Source: JALORV01 sp963754065 (GTDB taxonomy: Bacteria > Pseudomonadota > Gammaproteobacteria > Burkholderiales > Burkholderiaceae_F). From it: DNA of 64,000 nucleotides. A program made the translations under genes and the position numbers. The stretch's first letter is position 1. Each line of letters begins with the position of its first letter. Where the stretch lies: assembly GCA_963754065.1 (NCBI GenBank), contig CAVWFH010000005.1, positions 1-64,000 on the forward strand, written 5' to 3'. Under the pieces are notes generated by a model. It saw nothing but the letters and a program-made list of their open reading frames with translations. It did no database searches and was not told where the DNA came from. This document shows positions 54,989 through 62,588 of this stretch, piece by piece.

Positions 54989-56629
54989 ATGAACGCGCGC
55001 ACTCCACCTGACGCCCTGCTTGCCGGCGAGTCCGCGACCGGCGAGGTCGTCTACGACGACGCAGCACGCACGCCGATGGCCAATGATGGCGACGTCACTG
55101 CAGCGCCTCGCGTGATCCCGATCCACGCCGCAGCGACGCAGACCGACGGCCTGGGCTGCCATGCCGGCAAGGACGAATTGAAGCGCGCAGCGGCTGCGGC
55201 CGGCGCCAGCGAACTGCTCGATCGCTACGCAGCCGACTATCCGCAGGGACCGCACGATCAGCCGCAGAGCATGTGCCCGGCGTTCGGGTCGCTGCGCGTG
55301 GGCCTGCGCATGCGCCGCACGGCGACGATCCTGTCGGGCTCGGCGTGCTGCGTCTACGGACTGACCTTCACCTCGCACTTCTACGGCGCGCGCCGCTCGG
55401 TCGGCTACGTGCCGTTCAATTCCGAGACGCTCGTCACCGGCAAGCTTTTCGAAGACATCCGCGAGGCCGTCTACAAGATGGCCGATCCGGCGAAGTACGA
55501 CACGATCATCGTCACCAACCTGTGCGTGCCAACCGCTTCGGGCGTGCCGCTGCGGCTGCTGCCGAAGGAGATCAACGGTGTGCGCGTCGTCGGCATCGAC
55601 GTGCCAGGCTTCGGCGTGCCGACGCATGCGGAAGCCAAGGACGTGCTGGCCGGAGCGATGCTCGCCTATGCACGCGGCGAGGCCGAGGCCGGTCCGGTGG
55701 CGGCACCGCGCAACGGACTGACGGGAAAGCCCACCGTCACGCTGCTGGGCGAGATGTTCCCGGCCGACCCGGTCGGCATCGGCATGATGCTCGAGCCACT
55801 GGGACTCGCCGCCGGCCCGGTCGTGCCGACGCGTGAATGGCGCGAACTGTATTCGGCGCTCGACTGCGCCGTGGTCGCCGCGATCCACCCGTTCTACACC
55901 GCATCGGTGCGCGAGTTCGAGGCCGCGGGGCGCAGCGTCGTCGGTTCAGCACCGGTCGGGCACGACGGCACCGCGGCGTGGCTCGACGCAATCGGCACGG
56001 CGTGCGGCGTTGCGCAGGCCCAGGTCGATGCCGTGAAGAACCGCCTGCTGCCGGGCATCCGCGGGGCGCTCGCGAAGCTGCCTATTAAGGGCCGCATCAC
56101 GCTGTCGGGTTACGAAGGCTCGGAGCTGCTGGTCGCACGCCTGCTGGTCGAATCCGGCGCCGACCTGCGTTACGTTGGGACGGCGTGCCCGCGCACGAAG
56201 TGGTCGGAGCCCGACCGCGAGTGGCTCGACGCGCACGGCGTGAAGGTCACCTACCGCGCGTCGCTCGAGCAGGACCTCGCCGCGTTCGAGGAGTTCAAGC
56301 CGGATCTTGCGATCGGCACCACGCCGGTCGTGCAGCACGCGAAGCAGAAGGCGACCCCGGCCCTTTACTTCACCAACCTGATCTCGGCGCGCCCGCTGAT
56401 GGGCCCGGCCGGTGCAGGCTCGCTCGCGCAGGTGATCAATGCGGCGCTGGCCAGCCAGGGCCGCTTCGACACGATGAAGGAATTCTTCGGCGATGTCGGC
56501 CAGGGCGCGAGCGCCGGCGTCTGGCACGACGTCAACAGTGTTCCCGTCGATCGCCCCGAGTTCCGCTCGTACTACAGGCGGCAGCTCGAGAAGGCCGCGA
56601 AGAAGCGCAAGTCCGAGGAGATGATATGA
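54989..56629 (+). CDS. bchY: Chlorophyllide a reductase subunit Y
   Basis: NifD/BchN-like subunit of the catalytic component that reduces the C7-C8 bond with electrons from BchX. 546 residues. Cys residues of the shared iron-sulfur site are visible in QSMCPAFGSLRVGLRM, GSACCVYGLTFTSHF and TNLCVPTASG. C-terminal part GPAGAGSLAQVINAALASQG is typical. Starts 14 bases after bchX. The gene ends at 56629 and is followed by an unusual palindromic insert before bchZ. Confidence 0.96.
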   Translation: MNARTPPDALLAGESATGEVVYDDAARTPMANDGDVTAAPRVIPIHAAATQTDGLGCHAGKDELKRAAAAAGASELLDRYAADYPQGPHDQPQSMCPAFGSLRVGLRMRRTATILSGSACCVYGLTFTSHFYGARRSVGYVPFNSETLVTGKLFEDIREAVYKMADPAKYDTIIVTNLCVPTASGVPLRLLPKEINGVRVVGIDVPGFGVPTHAEAKDVLAGAMLAYARGEAEAGPVAAPRNGLTGKPTVTLLGEMFPADPVGIGMMLEPLGLAAGPVVPTREWRELYSALDCAVVAAIHPFYTASVREFEAAGRSVVGSAPVGHDGTAAWLDAIGTACGVAQAQVDAVKNRLLPGIRGALAKLPIKGRITLSGYEGSELLVARLLVESGADLRYVGTACPRTKWSEPDREWLDAHGVKVTYRASLEQDLAAFEEFKPDLAIGTTPVVQHAKQKATPALYFTNLISARPLMGPAGAGSLAQVINAALASQGRFDTMKEFFGDVGQGASAGVWHDVNSVPVDRPEFRSYYRRQLEKAAKKRKSEEMI

Positions 56630-56630
56630 G

Positions 56631-56702
56631 GGGGCAAAAGTGCACCCCTACTTTTGCCCGGTTGGATGGCAAAAAATCGCTGGCGGAGCCAGTCGATTTT
56701 TT
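56631..56702. repeat. Palindromic element between bchY and bchZ (two hairpins, one with T-tract)
   Basis: First inverted repeat GGGCAAAAGT / ACTTTTGCCC (56632-56659). Second is a 14-bp stem with one bulge, AAAAAATCG-CTGGC / GCCAG-T-CGATTTTTT (56671-56702), like a bidirectional intrinsic terminator. It begins two bases after the bchY stop, in an otherwise tight operon, and looks like a small inserted repetitive element (REP/MITE-like). Confidence 0.6.
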
Positions 56703-56758
56703 GAGGCAACTGCCAGTCGGAAAGCAGCCGCGCCCATGCTGGCGGACGGAGCGTGCCG

Positions 56759-58207
56759 GTGCTAGTCATCGACCACGATCGCGCCGGCGGCTACTGGGGA
56801 GCCGTGTACGCCTTCACGGCGATCAAGGGCCTGCAGGTCATCATCGATGGCCCGGTCGGCTGCGAGAACCTGCCGGTGACCTCGGTGCTGCATTACACCG
56901 ATGCGCTGCCGCCGCACGAGCTGCCGATCGTCGTCACCGGCCTCGGCGAAGAGGAACTCGGCCAGCACGGCACCGAAGGCGCGATGAAGCGCGCGCACCG
57001 CACGCTCGACCCTGAATTGCCGGCGGTGGTGGTCACGGGTTCGATCGCCGAGATGATCGGCGGCGGCGTGACGCCCGAGGGCACCAACATCCAGCGCTTC
57101 CTGCCTCGCACGATCGACGAAGACCAGTGGCAGAGCGCCGACCGGGCACTCTTCTGGCTGTGGAGCGAGTACGGCCTGCGCAAGATTCCGGAGCGCAAGC
57201 GCAAGGACGGCGAGCGGCCGCGCGTCAACATCATCGGCCCGATCTACGGCACCTTCAACATGCCGAGCGACCTGGCCGAGATCAAGCGGCTGGTCGAAGG
57301 CATCGGCGCCGAGATCAACATGGTGTTCCCGCTCGGCTCGCACCTGGCTGACGTGCAGAAGCTCGCCGACGCCGACGTCAACATCTGCCTGTATCGCGAG
57401 TTCGGCCGCATGCTGTGCGAAGCGCTCGAACGGCCCTACCTGCAGGCACCGATCGGTCTGCACTCGACGACCAAGTTCCTGCGCACGCTGGGCGAGTTGA
57501 CGGGGCTTGATCCCGAGCCCTTCATCGAACGCGAGAAGCACTCGACGATCAAGCCGCTGTGGGATCTCTGGCGCTCGGTCACGCAGGACTTCTTCGGCAC
57601 TGCGAGCTTCGGCATCGTCGCCAACGAGACCTACGCGCGCGGCGTGCGCCACTTCCTCGAGACCGAGATGGGGCTGCCCTGCACCTTCTCGTTCGCGCGC
57701 AGCGCGGGCGTCAAGCCGGACAACGAGGCCGTACGCGAGGCGGTGAAGACGAAGACGCCGCTGGTGCTGTTCGGCTCGTACAACGAACGCATGTATCTCG
57801 CCGAGATCGGTGGCCGTGCCAGTTACATCCCGGCGTCGTTCCCCGGTGCACTGATCCGGCGTCACACCGGCACGCCTTACATGGGCTACGCCGGCGCGAC
57901 CTACCTGGTGCAGGAAGTATGCAATGCGCTCTTCGATGCGCTGTTCCACATCCTGCCGCTTGCCAGCGACATGGATCGCATCGACGCGACGCCGGCCCGC
58001 GCGGCCGGACGCGTGGATGCCACGCCGTGGGACGAAGAGGCGCAACGGCTGCTCGATGAACTGCTCGAGAAGGAACCGGTGCTGGTTCGCATCTCCGCTG
58101 CAAAGCGGCTGCGCGATCGCGCCGAGGCGGCCGCGCGCGCGGCGGGCGAAGCACGCGTCACGGTCGAGCGGGTGTCACGCGCGGCCACGCTGAAAGAACA
58201 CGCATGA
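56759..58207 (+). CDS. bchZ: Chlorophyllide a reductase subunit Z
   Basis: NifK/BchB-like partner of BchY in chlorophyllide a reductase. 482 residues from GTG 56759 (LVIDHDRAGGYWGAVYAFTA follows), chosen because GGAG lies seven bases upstream; GTG 56753 is too close to that site. Conserved blocks: VIIDGPVGCENLPVTSVLHY with a cluster Cys, MIGGGVTPEGTNIQRFLPRT, and VNIIGPIYGTFNMPSDLAEI. Separated from bchY by a ~125-base palindromic insert, whereas the two are normally adjacent. pufB follows after 150 bases. Confidence 0.95.
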   Translation: MLVIDHDRAGGYWGAVYAFTAIKGLQVIIDGPVGCENLPVTSVLHYTDALPPHELPIVVTGLGEEELGQHGTEGAMKRAHRTLDPELPAVVVTGSIAEMIGGGVTPEGTNIQRFLPRTIDEDQWQSADRALFWLWSEYGLRKIPERKRKDGERPRVNIIGPIYGTFNMPSDLAEIKRLVEGIGAEINMVFPLGSHLADVQKLADADVNICLYREFGRMLCEALERPYLQAPIGLHSTTKFLRTLGELTGLDPEPFIEREKHSTIKPLWDLWRSVTQDFFGTASFGIVANETYARGVRHFLETEMGLPCTFSFARSAGVKPDNEAVREAVKTKTPLVLFGSYNERMYLAEIGGRASYIPASFPGALIRRHTGTPYMGYAGATYLVQEVCNALFDALFHILPLASDMDRIDATPARAAGRVDATPWDEEAQRLLDELLEKEPVLVRISAAKRLRDRAEAAARAAGEARVTVERVSRAATLKEHA

Positions 58208-58357
58208 ACGGTCGGTCCGACGCCAGCCACGCGATGGCCCGCTTCCAACATGCCCGGTCACCGGGCGAACGGCTCGACATGGCTTGCCCATGGCGACCTC
58301 AGCCGCGCGGGGCGGGCGCGGCATTCGGCCTAAGACTTCCTAGGAGGTACCACATAT

Positions 58358-58507
58358 ATGGCTGACGAAAGGAAAGGCTCGTTATCTGGACTGACAGAAA
58401 ACGAGGCGAGGGAGTTTCATGGCGTGTTCATGACGAGCTTCATCGGCTTCACTGTCATCGCCATCATTGCTCACGTCCTTGCCTGGAGCTGGCGTCCCTG
58501 GCTGTAG
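58358..58507 (+). CDS. pufB: Light-harvesting 1 beta polypeptide
   Basis: 49-residue membrane polypeptide of the core antenna. Sequence features: ADERKGSLSGLTENEAREFH, a single helix FIGFTVIAIIAHVLAWSWRP with the bacteriochlorophyll-ligating His (AHVLAW) and WRPWL at the end. GGAGG precedes the ATG. First puf gene, 150 bases after bchZ; a short hairpin (58252-58266) lies in that gap. Forms heterodimers with PufA around the reaction centre. Confidence 0.96.
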   Translation: MADERKGSLSGLTENEAREFHGVFMTSFIGFTVIAIIAHVLAWSWRPWL

Positions 58508-58529
58508 ACGCTGCTGAAGGAGCTCAACG

Positions 58530-58754
58530 ATGTCACACACCCATCGAGACCTGCTCAGAGAAGTTACGGGGTCCCCGTCCGCGGGGTACTTCGTCATTTT
58601 TCTGGTGAGTTTTACCGTGTTTCTTGCGGTCGCCATGGCCGCCGGGATCGCGGGGCTGCAGTGGCGTCAATGGTTCCCAGGCGCCGAAGGCAGTTCTTCG
58701 TTGTTCACGGGCGTGAAGCATGCGGTTTACAGCTTCATGTCCCACCTCACATGA
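58530..58754 (+). CDS. 74-residue single-TM protein between pufB and pufA, candidate RC-LH1 subunit
   Basis: Unrecognised protein coded between the two LH1 genes. Polar N-terminus (SHTHRDLLREVTGSPSAGY), one membrane helix of about 27 residues (FVIFLVSFTVFLAVAMAAGI, then AGLQ), followed by WRQWFPGAEGSSS and an amphipathic tail VKHAVYSFMSHLT. AAGGAG sits eight bases before the ATG, and the pufA site AAGGAGG follows its stop, so it is expressed with the antenna. The helix and the aromatic WRxW after it recall PufB, but the position of the PufB His is Met and no pigment-ligand His is in the helix. Size and topology resemble accessory subunits such as PufX or protein W; function unproven. Confidence 0.8.
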   Translation: MSHTHRDLLREVTGSPSAGYFVIFLVSFTVFLAVAMAAGIAGLQWRQWFPGAEGSSSLFTGVKHAVYSFMSHLT

Positions 58755-58772
58755 CTAAGGAGGACATCTCAC

Positions 58773-58958
58773 ATGTGGAGAATCTGGCTCTTATTTGATC
58801 CGCGCAGGACCCTGATAGCGCTTTTCACGTTCCTGTTCGCGCTGGCTCTGCTGATTCACTTCATCCTGTTGAGCACCAACAAGTACAACTGGATCGAAGG
58901 GGCTCGGGCCAAGCCGATGGCGACGCAGATGGCGCCCGTCCCGCCGCCGCAGAAGTAG
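58773..58958 (+). CDS. pufA: Light-harvesting 1 alpha polypeptide
   Basis: 61-residue core antenna polypeptide. Typical start WRIWLLFDPRRTLIALFTFL, helix ending ALALLIHFILLSTNKYNWIE with the bacteriochlorophyll-ligating His, and a Pro/Ala-rich periplasmic tail (VPPPQK). AAGGAGG precedes the ATG. Hairpins follow the stop before pufL. Closest in style to Rubrivivax-type alpha chains (judged by eye). Confidence 0.96.
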   Translation: MWRIWLLFDPRRTLIALFTFLFALALLIHFILLSTNKYNWIEGARAKPMATQMAPVPPPQK

Positions 58959-58966
58959 TAACGAAA

Positions 58967-59004
58967 CGCGGAGTGCCGCGGGCGGGGCGTGACAACCCGC
59001 CTGC
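58967..59004 (+). promoter_or_regulatory. Overlapping hairpins between pufA and pufL (mRNA stabilisation/attenuation)
   Basis: A small stem CGCGG-AGTG-CCGCG (58967-58980) overlaps a 9-bp stem GCGGGCGGG / CCCGCCTGC (58978-59004, one G-U pair). No T-tract follows. In Rhodobacter, hairpins at the same place protect the antenna mRNA and raise LH1 over reaction centre; the same role is inferred here. Confidence 0.5.
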
Positions 59005-59069
59005 GACACACGCAAAGACGTCGGCGCCTTTACGCAGTCGACGCAGCGGTTGTGAGAGGAGAACCGGCG

Positions 59070-59897
59070 ATGGCCATGCTTAGCTTTGAAAGAAAGTACC
59101 GTGTCCGCGGGGGAACGCTGCTCGGCGGAGATCTGTTCGACTTCTGGGTGGGGCCGTTTTACGTCGGCTTCTTCGGGGTCACCACTATCTTCTTCTCGGT
59201 CCTGGGAACTGCGCTCATCGTCTGGGGCGCATCGCAGGGTCCGACCTGGAACATCTGGCGCATCAGCATTGCGCCGCCCGACCTGAGTTACGGCCTGGGA
59301 CTGGCTCCGCTGCTCGAAGGAGGGCTCTGGCAGATCATCACGGTCTGCGCGATCGGCGCCTTCGTGTCATGGGCGCTGCGCGAGGTTGAGATCTGCCGCA
59401 AGCTCGGCATCGGCTATCACGTGCCATTCGCTTTCAGCGTGGCGATCTTCGCCTACATCACTCTGGTCGTAATTCGCCCGCTGCTGCTCGGCGCCTGGGG
59501 CCATGGCTTCCCATACGGGATCTTCAGCCACCTCGATTGGGTGTCGAACGTGGGCTACCAGTACCTGAACTTCCACTACAACCCGGCGCACATGATCGCG
59601 GTGAGTTTCTTCTTCACCACGACCCTGGCGCTCGCGCTGCATGGCTCGCTGATCCTGTCAGCCACGAATCCTAAGAAAGGGGAGCGCGTCAAGGCGCCGG
59701 AGCACGAGAACGCGTACTTCCGCGACATCGTTGGCTACTCGATCGGCTCGCTTGGCATCCATCGACTCGGGCTTTTCCTGGCTCTGTCGGCCGGCTTTTG
59801 GAGCGCGGTCTGCATCGTCATCAGTGGACCCTTCTGGACGCGCGGCTGGCCCGAGTGGTGGGGCTGGTGGTTGAAGCTGCCGATTTGGAGCCAGTGA
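59070..59897 (+). CDS. pufL: Photosynthetic reaction centre L subunit
   Basis: Five-helix membrane subunit binding special-pair and accessory bacteriochlorophylls, bacteriopheophytin and QA-side iron. 275 residues. ATG 59070 gives the standard start LSFERKYRVRGGTLLGGDLF; AGGAGAACCGGCG precedes it. Ligand His residues are seen in IGYHVPFAFSVAIFAY, FSHLDWVSNVGYQYLNFHYN with PAHMIAV, and LALALHGSLILSATNP. Twelve bases before pufM. Confidence 0.97.
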   Translation: MAMLSFERKYRVRGGTLLGGDLFDFWVGPFYVGFFGVTTIFFSVLGTALIVWGASQGPTWNIWRISIAPPDLSYGLGLAPLLEGGLWQIITVCAIGAFVSWALREVEICRKLGIGYHVPFAFSVAIFAYITLVVIRPLLLGAWGHGFPYGIFSHLDWVSNVGYQYLNFHYNPAHMIAVSFFFTTTLALALHGSLILSATNPKKGERVKAPEHENAYFRDIVGYSIGSLGIHRLGLFLALSAGFWSAVCIVISGPFWTRGWPEWWGWWLKLPIWSQ

Positions 59898-59909
59898 CGG
59901 AGACCGACC

Positions 59910-60881
59910 ATGGCTGAATATCAAAACATCTTCACGCGAGTTCAGGTTCGCGCCCAACCGCATATGGGCCTGGCGATTCCGGCCGGTCCGTGGGCGCGCG
60001 GCAAGGACACCTGGTTTTCCTACTGGCTAGGCAAGATCGGCGATGCGCAGATCGGGCCGTTCTACCTCGGCTTCACGGGACTGGCGTCGCTTATCTGCGG
60101 CTTCATCGCGATCGAGATCATCGGCCTCAACATGTGGGCATCGGTGAACTGGGATCCGGTGCAGTTCGCACGGCAGCTGCCGTGGCTCGCGCTCGAGCCG
60201 CCGGGTCCTCAGTGGGGCTTGTCGATCCCGCCGTTGAACGAAGGGGGCTGGTGGTTGATGGCGGGATTCTTCCTGACCGCATCGATCCTGCTGTGGTGGG
60301 TACGCACCTACCGCCGCGCACGCGCGCTCGGACTCGGCACGCACGTGGCCTGGGCGTTTCTCTCGGCAATCTGGTTGTACCTCGTGCTCGGCTTCATCCG
60401 CCCGGTGATGATGGGCAGCTGGTCCGAAGCGGTGCCGTTCGGGATCTTCCCGCACCTCGACTGGACGGCGGCGTTCTCGTTGCGCTACGGCAATCTCTTT
60501 TACAACCCGTTCCACGCCTTGTCGATTGCATTCCTCTACGGATCGACACTGCTGTTCGCGATGCACGCCGGAACGATCCTTGCCGTCAGCCGCTTCGGCG
60601 GCGAGCGCGAGATCGAGCAGGTGGTCGATCGTGGGACGGCGTCGGAGCGCGCAGCGCTCTTCTGGCGCTGGACGATGGGCTTCAACGCGACGATGGAATC
60701 GATCCACCGCTGGGCATGGTGGTTCGCTGTGCTCACGACCTTGACCGGCGGCATCGGCATCCTGCTGACCGGGACAGTGGTGGACAACTGGTACCTGTGG
60801 GCGGTCAAGCATGGCGTGGCGCCCCCTTATCCGGATGTGTTCCCGGCGGTGATCGACCCGGCGACGGTGGCACCGAAGTGA
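59910..60881 (+). CDS. pufM: Photosynthetic reaction centre M subunit
   Basis: Partner of PufL in the reaction-centre core, 323 residues. Start AEYQNIFTRVQVRAQPHMGL; pigment-ligand His in FPHLDWTAAFSLRYGNLFYN followed by PFHALSIAF; iron ligands in LLFAMHAGTILAVSRFGGER with EIEQ (the Glu). Its stop codon is overlapped by the GTG start of the next small gene, an unusual arrangement. A GAC-GGAG context precedes the ATG. Confidence 0.97.
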   Translation: MAEYQNIFTRVQVRAQPHMGLAIPAGPWARGKDTWFSYWLGKIGDAQIGPFYLGFTGLASLICGFIAIEIIGLNMWASVNWDPVQFARQLPWLALEPPGPQWGLSIPPLNEGGWWLMAGFFLTASILLWWVRTYRRARALGLGTHVAWAFLSAIWLYLVLGFIRPVMMGSWSEAVPFGIFPHLDWTAAFSLRYGNLFYNPFHALSIAFLYGSTLLFAMHAGTILAVSRFGGEREIEQVVDRGTASERAALFWRWTMGFNATMESIHRWAWWFAVLTTLTGGIGILLTGTVVDNWYLWAVKHGVAPPYPDVFPAVIDPATVAPK

Positions 60882-61093
60882 AGTCACTTGCACCGTTGCT
60901 GGTAGCGCTGTTGGCCGTGATCGCCGCTGGAGCCGCGGTCATGACCGACGCGCTTTCCGCGGCGCCCGAACCGACGAAGCGCGTTGCCCCCCCCAGCGCA
61001 CAGACCGGGCCGGCGACCGAGCGGTCCACCCACACTGCAATCGCTTTCGCGCGTACCGCTGGATCGGCGGTGGTGCAGGAGAAATCGTCATGA
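60878..61093 (+). CDS. 71-residue exported or anchored protein between pufM and pufC, unknown
   Basis: Starts with GTG overlapping the pufM stop (GTGA) and ends with TGA overlapping the pufC start (ATGA), so it exactly fills the gap and is coupled to both. The N-terminus KSLAPLLVALLAVIAAGAAV is a signal anchor or signal peptide; the rest (APEPTKRVAPPSAQTGPATE ... SAVVQEKSS) is Pro/Ala/Thr-rich and soluble, thus periplasmic. No family recognised; unlike PufX, which also follows pufM in Rhodobacter, its hydrophobic part is at the very N-terminus. Precise fit between two genes argues strongly for a real gene. Possible role: PufC or RC-LH1 assembly (inference). Confidence 0.7.
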   Translation: MKSLAPLLVALLAVIAAGAAVMTDALSAAPEPTKRVAPPSAQTGPATERSTHTAIAFARTAGSAVVQEKSS

Positions 61094-62457
61094 ATGGATC
61101 GAGGTCGCATACGCTGGGCATGCTCGCGCTGCTGGCGGTGGTGTTGGCAACAGGCTGCGAAAGGCCACCGGTTGAGTCGATACAGCGCGGCTACCGCGGG
61201 ACGGGCATGGTGCAGATCTTCAACCCGCGCACGCAGGCCGTGGTACTCGACAGCAATGTTGCCCCTGAACCGACGCCGACCGTTCCGCCGGGCGGCCCGC
61301 TGGCCAAGGACATCTACAAGAACGTCAAGGTCCTCACGGATCTCGACGTCGGCGCGTTCACTCGGCTGATGGTGGCTATGACGGCGTGGGTCTCGCCGGA
61401 GCAGGGATGCACTTACTGCCATGCCGAAGGCAACTACGAGTCCGACGACGTCTACGCCAAGGTCGTGTCGCGCCGCATGTTGCAGATGAACCGGCATATC
61501 AACCAGGATTGGCAGAACCATGTGGGTCAGACCGGCGTCACCTGCTACACCTGCCATCGGGGACAGCCGGTGCCGGCGCATGTGTGGTTCGCGAATCCCG
61601 GTCCACCGCAAGCAGCCGGACTGACGCGCGGGCGCGCCGGACAGAACGCACCCGCCGTGTCCGTTGGGCTGACATCGCTGCCTTACGACCCGTTCACCCC
61701 CTACCTGCTGGAGAAGCGGCCGATCCGCGTTCAGACGGCAGGCGCGCTGCCGGACCCCAAGTCGGCTGGCGGGATCATGCACGCCGAGTGGACCTATGGT
61801 CTGATGCATCACTTTTCCGACGCACTCGGGGTGAATTGCACCTACTGCCACAACACGCGCTCGTTTGCAGCGTGGGAGGGTCCGGCGCAGCGTGTGACGG
61901 CCTATTACGGCATCGACATGGTCCGCGACCTCAACGCCAACTACCTGTCGCCTCTGCGGGCCACGTATCCCGCGCAGCGCCTCGGACCACTCGGCGACGC
62001 GCCGAAGGCAAACTGCGCCACCTGCCACCAGGGTCTGTTCAAGCCGTTGAATGGCGCAGCGATGCTGAAGGACTACCCGGCGCTCGCGAAAGTCGCCCTA
62101 CCCGTTGTCGAGGTCCCGACGCCCGAACCCGTGGTGCAGGGCGACCTGGTGATCATCTTCTTTGCAGTGGGCTCGTTCAACCTGCACGACGCTGCGCCCA
62201 AGTCGCTGGAGTCACTGGTCGCGAAGCTCAAGACCAATTCCAGGGCGCGCGCGACGATTTCGGGCTATCACTCCGCCACCGGCGACACCGCCTCCAACCA
62301 GGAACTTGCCAAGAACCGTGCACTGGCGGTGCAGGGTGCGCTGAAGAACGCCGGCATTGCCGACAACCGCGTCGTGCTCGAGAAGCCGATCGTCGTGCAG
62401 GCCAACATCGCCGGCGAGGATCCGACGGCGCGTCGCGTCGAGGTCACGGTCAAGTGA
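61090..62457 (+). CDS. pufC: Reaction-centre tetrahaem cytochrome c subunit fused to an OmpA-like domain
   Basis: Periplasmic electron donor to the special pair, 455 residues versus about 330-360 usual. Lipobox LATGCERPP (Cys23) for anchoring. Four haem sites: CTYCH (~107), CYTCH (~152), CTYCH (~250), CATCH (~309), with Met-bearing helices (GAFTRLMVAMTAWVSPEQ). From about residue 345 an OmpA/MotB-type domain follows: DLVIIFFAVGSFNLHDAAPK, ATISGYHSATGDTASNQELA, KNRALAVQGALKNAGIADNR, ending RRVEVTVK. Such domains bind peptidoglycan, so the complex may be tied to the cell wall. ATG overlaps the preceding 71-residue gene by four bases. Confidence 0.93.
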   Translation: MNGSRSHTLGMLALLAVVLATGCERPPVESIQRGYRGTGMVQIFNPRTQAVVLDSNVAPEPTPTVPPGGPLAKDIYKNVKVLTDLDVGAFTRLMVAMTAWVSPEQGCTYCHAEGNYESDDVYAKVVSRRMLQMNRHINQDWQNHVGQTGVTCYTCHRGQPVPAHVWFANPGPPQAAGLTRGRAGQNAPAVSVGLTSLPYDPFTPYLLEKRPIRVQTAGALPDPKSAGGIMHAEWTYGLMHHFSDALGVNCTYCHNTRSFAAWEGPAQRVTAYYGIDMVRDLNANYLSPLRATYPAQRLGPLGDAPKANCATCHQGLFKPLNGAAMLKDYPALAKVALPVVEVPTPEPVVQGDLVIIFFAVGSFNLHDAAPKSLESLVAKLKTNSRARATISGYHSATGDTASNQELAKNRALAVQGALKNAGIADNRVVLEKPIVVQANIAGEDPTARRVEVTVK

Positions 62458-62460
62458 CAT

Positions 62461-62487
62461 AGCGCGGCAGCCAGTCGCTGCCGCGCT
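62461..62487 (+). terminator. Hairpin after pufC
   Basis: Perfect 11-bp stem AGCGCGGCAGC / GCTGCCGCGCT, 5-nt loop, three bases after the pufC stop, without T-tract. Probably protects the puf mRNA 3' end or aids termination. Confidence 0.5.
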
Positions 62488-62517
62488 GTCCTGCCCTCTG
62501 CACCTCCCCCTGGGGTG

Positions 62518-62548
62518 GGCCGCTCTCCAAAGGAGCGGCCATTTTTTT
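62518..62548 (+). terminator. Rho-independent terminator of the puf operon
   Basis: Stem GGCCGCTC / GAGCGGCC (7-nt loop) followed by ATTTTTTT on the plus strand. Ends the bch-puf superoperon ahead of the convergent dxs gene. Confidence 0.88.
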
Positions 62549-62588
62549 GACCGACGGCAGCGGTAAAGTCGTTGCCGCCTGCAGCGAC

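Noticed and set aside
58204..58368. 54-codon frame starting on the bchZ stop, at the place of pufQ in Rhodobacter
   Set aside because: It has no hydrophobic helix, runs across the pufB ribosome site and overlaps pufB; not PufQ-like.
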